In this document: positions 34,479-42,106 of the stretch, one piece after another | Numbering within the stretch: the stretch's first letter is position 1 | Layout: the number at the start of each line of letters is the position of its first letter | DNA from: Acidobacteriota bacterium | GTDB taxonomy: Bacteria; Acidobacteriota; Terriglobia; Acidiferrales; UBA7541 | Assembly (NCBI GenBank): GCA_013289825.1 | Contig: JABCZF010000032.1 | Span: 1-43,362 of the forward strand | Length of the DNA stretch: 43,362 nt | Direction: 5' to 3' | Notes under the pieces: model-generated | Database searches by the model: none | Told to the model about the DNA's origin: nothing | Seen by the model: the letters and a program-made list of their open reading frames with translations, nothing else | Program-made: the position numbers and the translations under genes

Positions 34479-34769
34479 ATGGCCGACAATGTAGGTTCCA
34501 AGGTCACCTATTTCCTCGTGGGTCTCGGCGTTGGCGCGCTGGTGGGCATTCTGTTTGCCCCGAAATCGGGAGAAGATACGCGCGAGTATCTGGGCAAGAA
34601 AGCCGATGAGGGCCGCGACTTCGCGCAGCGTAAAGCGAAAGAACTCCGCGAACGCGCGGACGAGCTGATTGAGCGCAGCAAAGACGCTGCCACGCGCGGC
34701 AAGGATTCCATCTCGGCGGCTGTCGAAGGCGCGCGCGAGGCGTATCGTCGCGAAGCTTCGAAGTCTTGA
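34479..34769 (+). CDS. YtxH-type membrane-anchored protein
   Basis: The 96-residue protein has a short N-terminal helix (VTYFLVGLGVGALVGILFAPKSG) followed by the conserved turn and a charged helical tail (GEDTREYLGKKADEGRDFAQRKAKELRERADELIERSKDAA). This is the YtxH/gas-vesicle-accessory-like pattern of stress-related small proteins. GGAGG sits 5 bases before the ATG at 34479, so the longer frame from 34434 is not used. The function is not known beyond family. It lies 84 bases after uvrC and 93 before the next gene. Confidence 0.85.
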   Translation: MADNVGSKVTYFLVGLGVGALVGILFAPKSGEDTREYLGKKADEGRDFAQRKAKELRERADELIERSKDAATRGKDSISAAVEGAREAYRREASKS

Positions 34770-34862
34770 AGCTGAGGGATTTTTAGGCCTGCAAATCTTG
34801 CAGCGGCGATGTTCGGCACGGCATGATTCCGTCCTCCTGAGAGGACGCGTGGGGCGGCGAGT

Positions 34863-35372
34863 ATGCAAACCTGGCTGATGATATTCAGCATTGTTGCAGC
34901 GATGGCGCTGATTGTTCAGGGTGCCATGTTGATTGCGCTGTTTTTCGAAGTTCGCCAGACCAATAAGAAAGTCAACGGACTCGTCACCGATTTGCACACG
35001 CGCGTGGGCCCGATTTTGACCCGCGCGCAAATCCTTCTTGATGATACGCAGCCAAAAATTTCGAACATGGTGGCGGACGCAGCGCACGTCGTGTATCTGG
35101 CGCGCGGCCAGGCACAGAAGATGGACCGCGTGCTCACCGATGCTACGGACCGTCTTCGCGGGCAACTGAATCACGCCGACCGAATTTTGACCGGAGCTCT
35201 CGAGGCGGTGGAGGATGCCGGGTCGCAATTCCGGAGCACCATTTGGCGGCCGATGCAGAAAGCTTCCGCGCTGGTGCAGGGAATCAAAGTTGGACTCGAT
35301 CTACTGCGCTCGCGACGCGAGCGCCGCCGCCCTGACGAACCGCTCGAACAAGAGGAAGAACTTTTTATTTGA
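34863..35372 (+). CDS. DUF948-like membrane-anchored coiled-coil protein
   Basis: The 169-residue protein has one N-terminal helix (MIFSIVAAMALIVQGAMLIALFF) and then a long helical region (VRQTNKKVNGLVTDLHTRVGPILTRAQILLDDTQPKISNMVADAAHVVYLARGQAQKMDRVLTDATDRLRGQL) that resembles DUF948, a family often encoded beside YtxH genes. The C-terminus is Arg/Glu-rich (RRERRRPDEPLEQEEELFI). The YtxH-DUF948 pairing is a common one and suggests a joint membrane-associated stress role; mechanism unknown. It converges on mnmA with 71 bases between, which is rich in pyrimidines but has no clear hairpin. Confidence 0.78.
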   Translation: MQTWLMIFSIVAAMALIVQGAMLIALFFEVRQTNKKVNGLVTDLHTRVGPILTRAQILLDDTQPKISNMVADAAHVVYLARGQAQKMDRVLTDATDRLRGQLNHADRILTGALEAVEDAGSQFRSTIWRPMQKASALVQGIKVGLDLLRSRRERRRPDEPLEQEEELFI

Positions 35373-35443
35373 GATTTCTGGCTTGCCCGTCGCCTGAGAT
35401 TTTCCTTCCATCTCTTCTTTGACTTTCCTTTTCAAATCTTTTT

Positions 35444-36595
35444 TTAACGAATCCAGGCGCCGCCGAGGACGCGGTCGCCGTCGTAGAAGACCGCGCCTTG
35501 TCCCGGAGCTATGGCGCGCTGTGGAGCGTCAAACGTAACTTGTGCTTTGGTTGCGTCGATGGCGTGCACCGTTGCGGCGGCGGGCTCGTGCTTGTGCCGG
35601 ATTTTCGCCGCCACGCGAACGGGCCCTGGTGGCTGTTCGATCGAAACCCAATTCATGCCCCGCACTTCAAAAGAAGTTTTGCGAAGGGAGTCGTCATCAC
35701 CGACAACGACGCGGTTTTCCTGCGGGTCGATGGAAAGCACGTAGAGCGGTTTGCCCGCTGCAAAACCAAGACCTTTGCGCTGACCGATCGTGAAGTTGTG
35801 GACGCCGTTGTGATGGCCGACGACAGTACCGTGTTCGGTCACAATCTCGCCTTCACCATGCGGGAGAGAAATTCCTGCGTCCTTGGAATAGGCCTGGATG
35901 AATTGAACGTAATTGCCGGTGGGAACGAAACAAAGCTCCATGCTCTCCGGCTTTTCGGCTACGGGAAGATTGGTGCGACGCGCGAGGACTCGTACTTCTT
36001 CCTTGGTCAGCTCGCCAAGTGGAAACACGCTGCGCGAAAGCTGCTCTTGCGAAAGTCCCCAAAGAAAGTACGACTGGTCCTTGCTTTCATCGCGGGCGCG
36101 CAAAAGTTCCCAGCGGCTGGTTTGTTCGTTCTTGCGGATGCGGGCGTAGTGGCCGGTGGCCAAACGCTCCGCGCCGATTTGGCGCGCCATGCGCAGCAAC
36201 GGCTCGAACTTCACGTCCGTGTTGCAATTGGTGCAGGCGATCGGCGTCCGGCCGGCGAGATATTGATCGACGAACGGGCGCACCACGCGCTGCTCGAATT
36301 GCTCCTCGAAATTCACCACGTAATGCGGAAAATTCAGATGCTGCGCTACGCGCCTGGCATCGTAGACGTCATCGAGCGAGCAGCAGCGGTGCTGCTGGGG
36401 GCCAGCGCCTTGCAATTCCGGCAAACGGCGCTGGTTCCAAAGCTGCATGGTGAGGCCAACGATCGGCTGGCCTTGTTCCTGGAGAACGGCGGCTACGGTC
36501 GAAGAATCCACACCGCCGGACATGGCGATAGCGACTAGTCCGCTTTGCGTTGGCTCGCGCGTGGGTAGCGTCTCGAATTGGGTAGTGGCATTCAT
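35444..36595 (-). CDS. mnmA: tRNA-specific 2-thiouridylase
   Basis: MnmA installs 2-thiouridine at wobble position 34 of Lys, Glu and Gln tRNAs using persulfide sulfur. The 383-residue protein has the PP-loop AMSGGVDSSTVAAVL (about 24-38) that adenylates the tRNA, then QHRCCSLDDVYDARRVAQHLN and a cysteine pair region TPIACTNCNTDVKFEPLL with C121 and C124. The second catalytic Cys is in PESMELCFVP (C222), where the common form is x-G-I-C-F-I. GRTP, ATGHYARI, QSYFLWGLSQEQL and PLGELTKEEVR are also family typical. ATG 36595 follows GAG by 9 bases; ATG 36604 is an alternative. It lies 56-66 bases downstream of the cysteine desulfurase. Confidence 0.95.
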   Translation of the reverse strand: MNATTQFETLPTREPTQSGLVAIAMSGGVDSSTVAAVLQEQGQPIVGLTMQLWNQRRLPELQGAGPQQHRCCSLDDVYDARRVAQHLNFPHYVVNFEEQFEQRVVRPFVDQYLAGRTPIACTNCNTDVKFEPLLRMARQIGAERLATGHYARIRKNEQTSRWELLRARDESKDQSYFLWGLSQEQLSRSVFPLGELTKEEVRVLARRTNLPVAEKPESMELCFVPTGNYVQFIQAYSKDAGISLPHGEGEIVTEHGTVVGHHNGVHNFTIGQRKGLGFAAGKPLYVLSIDPQENRVVVGDDDSLRKTSFEVRGMNWVSIEQPPGPVRVAAKIRHKHEPAAATVHAIDATKAQVTFDAPQRAIAPGQGAVFYDGDRVLGGAWIR

Positions 36596-36660
36596 GGGGA
36601 CCATCTCAGTTTAACGGATTCGAAGCGGATACGCATGGAATCGCAAAGAGAGGCTTGCCG

Positions 36661-37863
36661 TTAGACATGGGAGGCGGTCTCCTTTCGATAGGTCGGCGAG
36701 AGCGCGCGGAGTTGCGCGACCGCGGCGGGGATGACGTCTAGCGCGATGTCGATTTCGCATGCGGTGGTGTGACGGCCCAGGCTGAAGCGCAGGCTGGATT
36801 TGGCTTGTTCCTGCGAGAGGCCGATGGCGGTAAGTACGTGCGACGGTTCGACGGCTCCGGAGGAACATGCCGCGCCGACCGAGCAGGCTAGACCTTTCAA
36901 GTCTAGCGCGATCACCAGAGCTTCGCCTTCGATTCCCGCGAACATGATGTTGCTGGTGTTGGGAGTGCGCGGCGCGAGGCCTCCGTTCACTCGGATTTGG
37001 GGCACGCGCTCGAGCAAGCCTTGCTCGAGTTTGTCGCGAAGTGTGGAGACCTGCTTTGCTTCGCCTGCCAGAGAGTTGCGTGCAATCTCCGCGGCTTTGC
37101 CAAGGCCTACAATTCCGGCGACGTTTTCTGTGCCCGGCCGGAAACCGCGCTGATGATGGCCGCCATAGAGAAGCTGACGCAGGCGAGTGCCGCCGCGGAC
37201 GTAGAGCGCGCCTACACCTTTTGGCGCGTAGAGTTTGTGGCCGGAGAGAGAAAGCAGATGCGTATTTAGCCTGTTGACGTCGATGGGAATCTTTCCGGCG
37301 GATTGCACGGCGTCGGTGTGGAAATAAACTTTGTATTCCTTGGCGAAGCGTCCGATTTCTTCGAGCGGCTGGACGGTGCCGAGCTCGTTGTTGGCTTGCA
37401 TGATGGTGATTAGGACGGTTTCGGGCCGGATGGCGAGGCGCACCGACTCGGGATCTGCCAGGCCTTCGCGGTCGACCGGAAGATAGGTAACGCTTACGGC
37501 TTGCTTTTCAACGGCTTGGCAGGCGTTTAGGACCGCTTCGTGTTCAATAGTGGTGGTGATTATGTGCGGTTGCGCGAGTTGGGCCGGCGAAATGCGCCCA
37601 GCCAAGCAGGGCTGAGCTACGCCGAAGATGGCGTGGTTGTCGGATTCAGTGCCGCCGCTGGTGAAGACGATTTCCTGGGGGTGGGCGCCGATCAGAGCGG
37701 CGACTTGCTCGCGGGCGGTTTCGACGGCGGCGCGGGCGTGTTGGCCGGGGGTGTGAATGGAAGAGGCGTTGGCGAATTCGGCGGAGAAATAGGGGAGCAT
37801 GGCGTCGAGCACGCGAGGCTCGACGGGCGTCGTGGCGTTGTAATCGAGGTAAACGCGATTCAT
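36661..37863 (-). CDS. Cysteine desulfurase (NifS/IscS-type)
   Basis: The enzyme removes sulfur from cysteine with PLP and passes it on as a persulfide, in this context probably to MnmA. The 400-residue protein has the aminotransferase class-V motifs: YLDYNATTPVEPRVLDAMLPYF near the start, TSGGTESDNHAI (67-79), HTDAVQSAGKIPID (Asp and Gln contacting PLP), SLSGHKLYAPKG with the PLP Lys210, and a catalytic-loop cysteine in GAACSSGAVEPSHVL (C333). Loop length is IscS-like (group I). No iscU, iscA or iscR lies next to it, so a dedicated tRNA-thiolation role fits better than general Fe-S assembly; general use cannot be excluded. The order desulfurase then mnmA is conserved in many bacteria. Confidence 0.94.
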   Translation of the reverse strand: MNRVYLDYNATTPVEPRVLDAMLPYFSAEFANASSIHTPGQHARAAVETAREQVAALIGAHPQEIVFTSGGTESDNHAIFGVAQPCLAGRISPAQLAQPHIITTTIEHEAVLNACQAVEKQAVSVTYLPVDREGLADPESVRLAIRPETVLITIMQANNELGTVQPLEEIGRFAKEYKVYFHTDAVQSAGKIPIDVNRLNTHLLSLSGHKLYAPKGVGALYVRGGTRLRQLLYGGHHQRGFRPGTENVAGIVGLGKAAEIARNSLAGEAKQVSTLRDKLEQGLLERVPQIRVNGGLAPRTPNTSNIMFAGIEGEALVIALDLKGLACSVGAACSSGAVEPSHVLTAIGLSQEQAKSSLRFSLGRHTTACEIDIALDVIPAAVAQLRALSPTYRKETASHV

Positions 37864-38037
37864 GGGGCGACCCTCAGAATACTACGAGAGGCTCCTGCGC
37901 AGGGGCCGGAGTGAACAGCCTTGGTAGGAAGGGTGTACACCCGCGTGTTTCTGTAAGATGGGCAGACCAAGGACCTACTGTTGACGACGTCTCGAAGGAT
38001 GGCCAGCAAAAAACCCTGCAGCCCATGATTCTAGCGG

Positions 38038-40509
38038 CTATTCGGCGCGGAGGGCCTCGACGGGATCAACTGTGGCGGCGCGGCGGGATGGGACGTAGCT
38101 GGCGGCGAAGGCGGTGACCAACAAGCCCAGCGTTACGGCGAGGTAGGTGACGGGGTCGACCGGGTTGACGTGGAACAGGAGAGAGGACATCAGGCGCATG
38201 ACGATGATGGCGGCGGTTAGGCCGAAGGCGATGCCGATGCCGGTGAGGATTAGGCCGTGGCGAACGAACATGCCGGTGAGGGATTGCGTCTCGGCGCCGA
38301 GAGCCATGCGGATGCCGATTTCGCGGACGCGCTGGGAGACGGAACAGGCGATGACGCCGTAGATGCCGACCACGCCGAGGAGGAGCGCCATGCCGCCGGC
38401 GACGGCGAGCATGATCAGAGTGAAGGAAGTGCGGGCCATGGAGCGAGTGTGGTAGTACTCGAGGGTATGAACGCTCGCCAGCGGGAGATTGGGGTTCACG
38501 GACCAGACAGCTTCGCGGACTTCTTTTAGAAACGAATCCGAGCCGGCGCGCGGGCTGCGAATGCCGAAGGCTGTGTAGTTCGCAACGTCGTGCGCCTGGC
38601 CCTCGAAGCGAACCCGCATGATGGGCCAATAGACCATGGATGGAGGAGTCTTGCTGACGCCGTCGCCGTAAACGTTGGCCGCCACGCCGATGATTTCGCG
38701 CCAGTCGTCGGTGGTGGCGACACGGATGCGTTTGCCGATGGCCTTGGCGGGGGAATCCCAATACTCGCGAGCGAAATTTTCAGAAATGACGGCGACGGGA
38801 AGCTTTTGGTAGATGTCCGTCCATGTGAAGTCGCGTCCGGCAACGAGTGGAGTGCCCTGGGTGGAAAAGAATCCGGGAATGACGAAAGCGAAGCGTCGAA
38901 TCGGAGGAATTTGGCCTTCTGCGTACGCGCGATCCTGCGCGTAGACAAGGTCGTTGCTGGAGTTGCCGTCCATGGGGAACACGGTTGACAGGGTGACAGC
39001 GGAGACGCCTGGAATCGCTGCGATTTTGCTACGCATCTCTTCGAACGTGCGCACGACGGTCTCGTCGTCCTTGACTTGATTATTCGGTATGCCGATACGG
39101 AAGGTTTGCAATTGAGCGGGCTGGGTGAAGCCGGGATTGACGTGGGTGAGCGCGCGGAACGTGCGAATCATGAGGCCGGAGCAGATGAGCAGAACCAGCG
39201 CAAGGGCGACTTGCACGACGACGAGAACGCTGCGGGCGCGGTGCTGTTCGCGGCTTCCACTGTTGGCGCGGCCACCTTCGCGAATGCCGGTGCTAAGGCG
39301 CACGCCGGCATATTTGAAAATGGGGATGGTACCGAAGAGCACGCTGGCGAGAATGGAAATGACAAAAGTGAAGAGCAAGACCGGGCCGTCGATGCCGATT
39401 TCGTTGATGCGGGGAAGTCCGTCGGGTGCGATGAGGACCAGCACGCGTAAGGCCGCGTAAGCGAGTCCCAATCCAATGGCGCTGCCGAAGAAACCTAGGG
39501 TAATGCTCTCCAGAAAAAGTTCGCCAGCGATGCGGTACGGGCTGGCGCCAAGAGCGGAGCGAACAGCCAGTTCCTGGCGGCGGCCTTCGACGCGGACGAG
39601 GAGAAGGTTTGCGACGTTCGCGCACGCGATGAGCAGGACCAGGCCGATGGAGCCCATGAGCACCCAGAGGGTGCTGCCAACGTCGCCGACGACATCCTTC
39701 TTCAGGGGACGGAGATTCGGACCGATGCGAGCGTCTTCAAAAATCTTGGCACTGAAACCAGGAGGGGCGGGAAAAGTACGCGAGACGATGGGCAGCATGC
39801 GAGCTATGTCGGCGCTGGCTTGTGCCATGGTGACACCGGGTTTGAGGCGGGCGATACCCTCGTAGCTGAAGTTGCCGAGATTGGTCTTGTTGCGGTCCCA
39901 TTTGAAAGGAAGAATGACGGCCGGATCCTTCCAATCGAGAAAATGAAAGCGTTGAGAGAGAACGCCGATAATTTCGTGCGATTTGCCGTCGAGTGTGATG
40001 GATTGGCCGATAACGGAGCTGGAGCCTGCGAATCTCTTTTTCCAAAAGCCATATGTGATCATCACGGTGTCCGGCGAGCCGGGCGAATCGTCCTGGCGTG
40101 TGAAGGAGCGGCCCAACATGGGCGGAATGCCGAGCAGGGGAATGATGGCGTCGGAGACATCCAGGGCGTCAAGGCGTTCGGGTTCGGCAAGGCCGGTAAT
40201 GCTGACGGCATCCCCTTGGTAGACACCAATGTCCTGAAAAGTTTGGTTCTGTTCGCGATAAATGAAGTAGTTGGAGGGCGCCATGTTGAGATCGGTGATG
40301 TTGATGCCCGGGGCGGTGTGCCAGACGCCGATGAGTTCGTTGGGCTTGGGATAGGGAAGAGGCTTTAGGAGGACGCTCTCGAGGACGCTGAAGACGACCG
40401 TGTTGCCGCCGACTCCGGCAGCGAGCGTGATAAGCGTGATGGCGGTAAAGAGTGGGGCGTGCGCGAGGCGGCGGAAGACTTGTCTTAGATGGGTGATGAA
40501 CGATTTCAT
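38038..40509 (-). CDS. ADOP-like (MacB/FtsX-type) permease, copy 3
   Basis: The 823-residue protein has the doubled permease layout: N-terminal helix (PLFTAITLITLAAGVGGNTVVFSVLESVLLKPLPYP), MacB-like domain, three central helices around 280-430 with IACANVANLLLVRVEGRRQELAVRSALGAS, a second periplasmic domain and three C-terminal helices (TLIMLAVAGGMALLLGVVGIYGVIA, REIGIRMALGAET, SRRAATVDPVEALRAE). Unlike copies 1 and 2 it lacks the 60-residue N-terminal segment linked to PadR, and no PadR or ABC ATPase is adjacent. It ends 173 bases before the desulfurase start; that gap holds no gene I can support. Start ATG 40509 follows GGGGGCG. Confidence 0.9.
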   Translation of the reverse strand: MKSFITHLRQVFRRLAHAPLFTAITLITLAAGVGGNTVVFSVLESVLLKPLPYPKPNELIGVWHTAPGINITDLNMAPSNYFIYREQNQTFQDIGVYQGDAVSITGLAEPERLDALDVSDAIIPLLGIPPMLGRSFTRQDDSPGSPDTVMITYGFWKKRFAGSSSVIGQSITLDGKSHEIIGVLSQRFHFLDWKDPAVILPFKWDRNKTNLGNFSYEGIARLKPGVTMAQASADIARMLPIVSRTFPAPPGFSAKIFEDARIGPNLRPLKKDVVGDVGSTLWVLMGSIGLVLLIACANVANLLLVRVEGRRQELAVRSALGASPYRIAGELFLESITLGFFGSAIGLGLAYAALRVLVLIAPDGLPRINEIGIDGPVLLFTFVISILASVLFGTIPIFKYAGVRLSTGIREGGRANSGSREQHRARSVLVVVQVALALVLLICSGLMIRTFRALTHVNPGFTQPAQLQTFRIGIPNNQVKDDETVVRTFEEMRSKIAAIPGVSAVTLSTVFPMDGNSSNDLVYAQDRAYAEGQIPPIRRFAFVIPGFFSTQGTPLVAGRDFTWTDIYQKLPVAVISENFAREYWDSPAKAIGKRIRVATTDDWREIIGVAANVYGDGVSKTPPSMVYWPIMRVRFEGQAHDVANYTAFGIRSPRAGSDSFLKEVREAVWSVNPNLPLASVHTLEYYHTRSMARTSFTLIMLAVAGGMALLLGVVGIYGVIACSVSQRVREIGIRMALGAETQSLTGMFVRHGLILTGIGIAFGLTAAIIVMRLMSSLLFHVNPVDPVTYLAVTLGLLVTAFAASYVPSRRAATVDPVEALRAE

Positions 40510-40830
40510 GAACGCCCCCAGGGCTGTGCCATTGAGAGACGAAGAGCGGCAGAGCCTTAAGTAAGTAGTACGAAGTTGCGGGACGAATGTTCCAAGTACT
40601 TTGGCTACCGAAGCTTGCTAACTTGATTCTAGGCTTCCTCAACAAGCGAGTCCGTTCTCTTATGTACGGTTAGGTCGTCGGTTTGCCCGGGATTGTCCTA
40701 TCATAGAATCGTGGAACGGATGTTGATGTTGCTGGGCCGGAAGCCGGTTTCGAGAAAAGGCGGCGCAGTGTAGACTCGCGGCACAGCAGCGAAAATGCCG
40801 CGGGTGGTGGCGGTAGAGGAGTTGGAAGCG
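40510..40830. other. Divergent intergenic region without a supported gene
   Basis: This 321-base stretch separates the permease (minus) from the multi-helix membrane protein (plus) and must hold both promoters. I found no convincing -35/-10 pair on either strand. A TTGGAA box on the minus strand has a poor partner 19 bases away. No RNA gene or repeat is evident. If the membrane protein starts at 40795 rather than 40831 the gap is 36 bases shorter. Confidence 0.5.
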
Positions 40831-42033
40831 ATGGGTCAATCGATTCCTTTTGGACACCATATAGCGAGACCGCCAATGTCGGCGCGGGTCGGCGCGGGAA
40901 ATAGAGCGAAGGTGGAGTCCGTGCCGTGGCCCATTTGGTGCATGGTTGCGGGTGTGGTGTGCGGGATGATCGGCGGGCCGTGGGATATTTCGTGGCATAT
41001 GTCGATTGGGAGGGACACGTTTTGGACTCCGGCGCACATCATGATTCAGATGACCGGAGTTCTGGTGGGGATTGCGTGTGCGTACATGATTTTGACGGCC
41101 ACGTTTGGGCACGACGCGATGACCCAGAATGTGTCGGTGAGGATTTGGGGATTCCGCGGGCCGCTTGGGGCCTTCATCGCGGTGTGGGGCTGCATTGCCA
41201 TGTTGACTTCGGCGCCATTCGATAATTGGTGGCACAACGCGTACGGGTTGGACGTGAAAATTGTTAGCCCGCCGCATACGTTGCTCTCGCTGGGCTCACT
41301 GGGGATCAAGATTGGGCTAATGGCGTTGATGGCTGGGTTGATGAGCCGTGCGTCGGACGGCGTGCGCCGCACGCTGGGAGTGCTTCTGCTTTTTATTGGA
41401 GCGGGTTGCGTGGCGCAGATGGGAACGATTCTGACGGTCAGTACCTGGCCGACGGAAATGCACAATGCGGCATGCTACCTGGCGGTGGCGATTGCCATTC
41501 CCGCGGTCCTGATCGCGCCGGCTTGGGGTTCGCAGTGGCGATGGGGTTGTACAGTAGTCGCGGTGATATATACGACGATCTTGCTGGCGTTTGAGTGGAT
41601 CCTGCCTTTGTTTCCGGCGGAGCCAAAGCTGGGGCCCGTCTATCAACACATAACGCACTTGGTTCCGCTGCGGTTCCCGCTGCTCTTGATTGTGCCTGCG
41701 ATGGTGCTCGACCTCTTGTGGCGCAAGACCGGGGAGTGGGGGAGAGGGCAGCTGGCGGTGGTGACAGGACCAGCCTTTTTGCTGAGTTTTCTGGCGGTGC
41801 AGTGGCCGTTTGCGAATTTTTTGATGTCCCCTGCAGCGCGGAACCGGATTTTCGGGATGGCGTATTTTGCGTATTTCGATCCGGCGAATTTTCTTTATGA
41901 TCCGTACCAGTTCAGAGGAGTCGAGACTCGCGGCCGGTTTTGGACGTTGCTGATGCTGGCGCTAGTATTTAGTGTGATCACGGCGCGGCTGGGATTGGCA
42001 TGGGGCGATTGGATGAGGCGGATGCGAAGGTGA
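40831..42033 (+). CDS. Multi-helix membrane protein with Trp/His motifs, unknown function
   Basis: The 400-residue protein has about ten predicted helices, the first at PIWCMVAGVVCGMIGG. Two similar motif regions carry paired aromatic and His residues: GPWDISWHMSIGRDTFWTPAHIM and PFDNWWHNAYGLDVKIVSPPHTLL. They look like an internal repeat where W-x-x-x-W-H and a later P-x-H recur, which would suit a metal- or haem-binding site in the membrane. I cannot name a family with confidence. I chose the ATG at 40831 because GAGGAG lies 9 bases before it; 40795 and 40876 are in-frame alternatives. The next gene begins 74 bases on and also carries many His, so the two likely act together, perhaps in copper or other metal handling. 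Confidence 0.72.
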   Translation: MGQSIPFGHHIARPPMSARVGAGNRAKVESVPWPIWCMVAGVVCGMIGGPWDISWHMSIGRDTFWTPAHIMIQMTGVLVGIACAYMILTATFGHDAMTQNVSVRIWGFRGPLGAFIAVWGCIAMLTSAPFDNWWHNAYGLDVKIVSPPHTLLSLGSLGIKIGLMALMAGLMSRASDGVRRTLGVLLLFIGAGCVAQMGTILTVSTWPTEMHNAACYLAVAIAIPAVLIAPAWGSQWRWGCTVVAVIYTTILLAFEWILPLFPAEPKLGPVYQHITHLVPLRFPLLLIVPAMVLDLLWRKTGEWGRGQLAVVTGPAFLLSFLAVQWPFANFLMSPAARNRIFGMAYFAYFDPANFLYDPYQFRGVETRGRFWTLLMLALVFSVITARLGLAWGDWMRRMRR

Positions 42034-42106
42034 GCGCTGGGTCGGGCGGTTCTCATTTCGAGCGAACGAATTCCGGCGTGGAACATTCATTGAATTGAGG
42101 GGACAC

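Noticed and set aside
35498..36538. 346-codon plus-strand open frame opposite mnmA
   Set aside because: mnmA is certain from its PP-loop and cysteines; the opposite frame is a GC-rich shadow without motifs.
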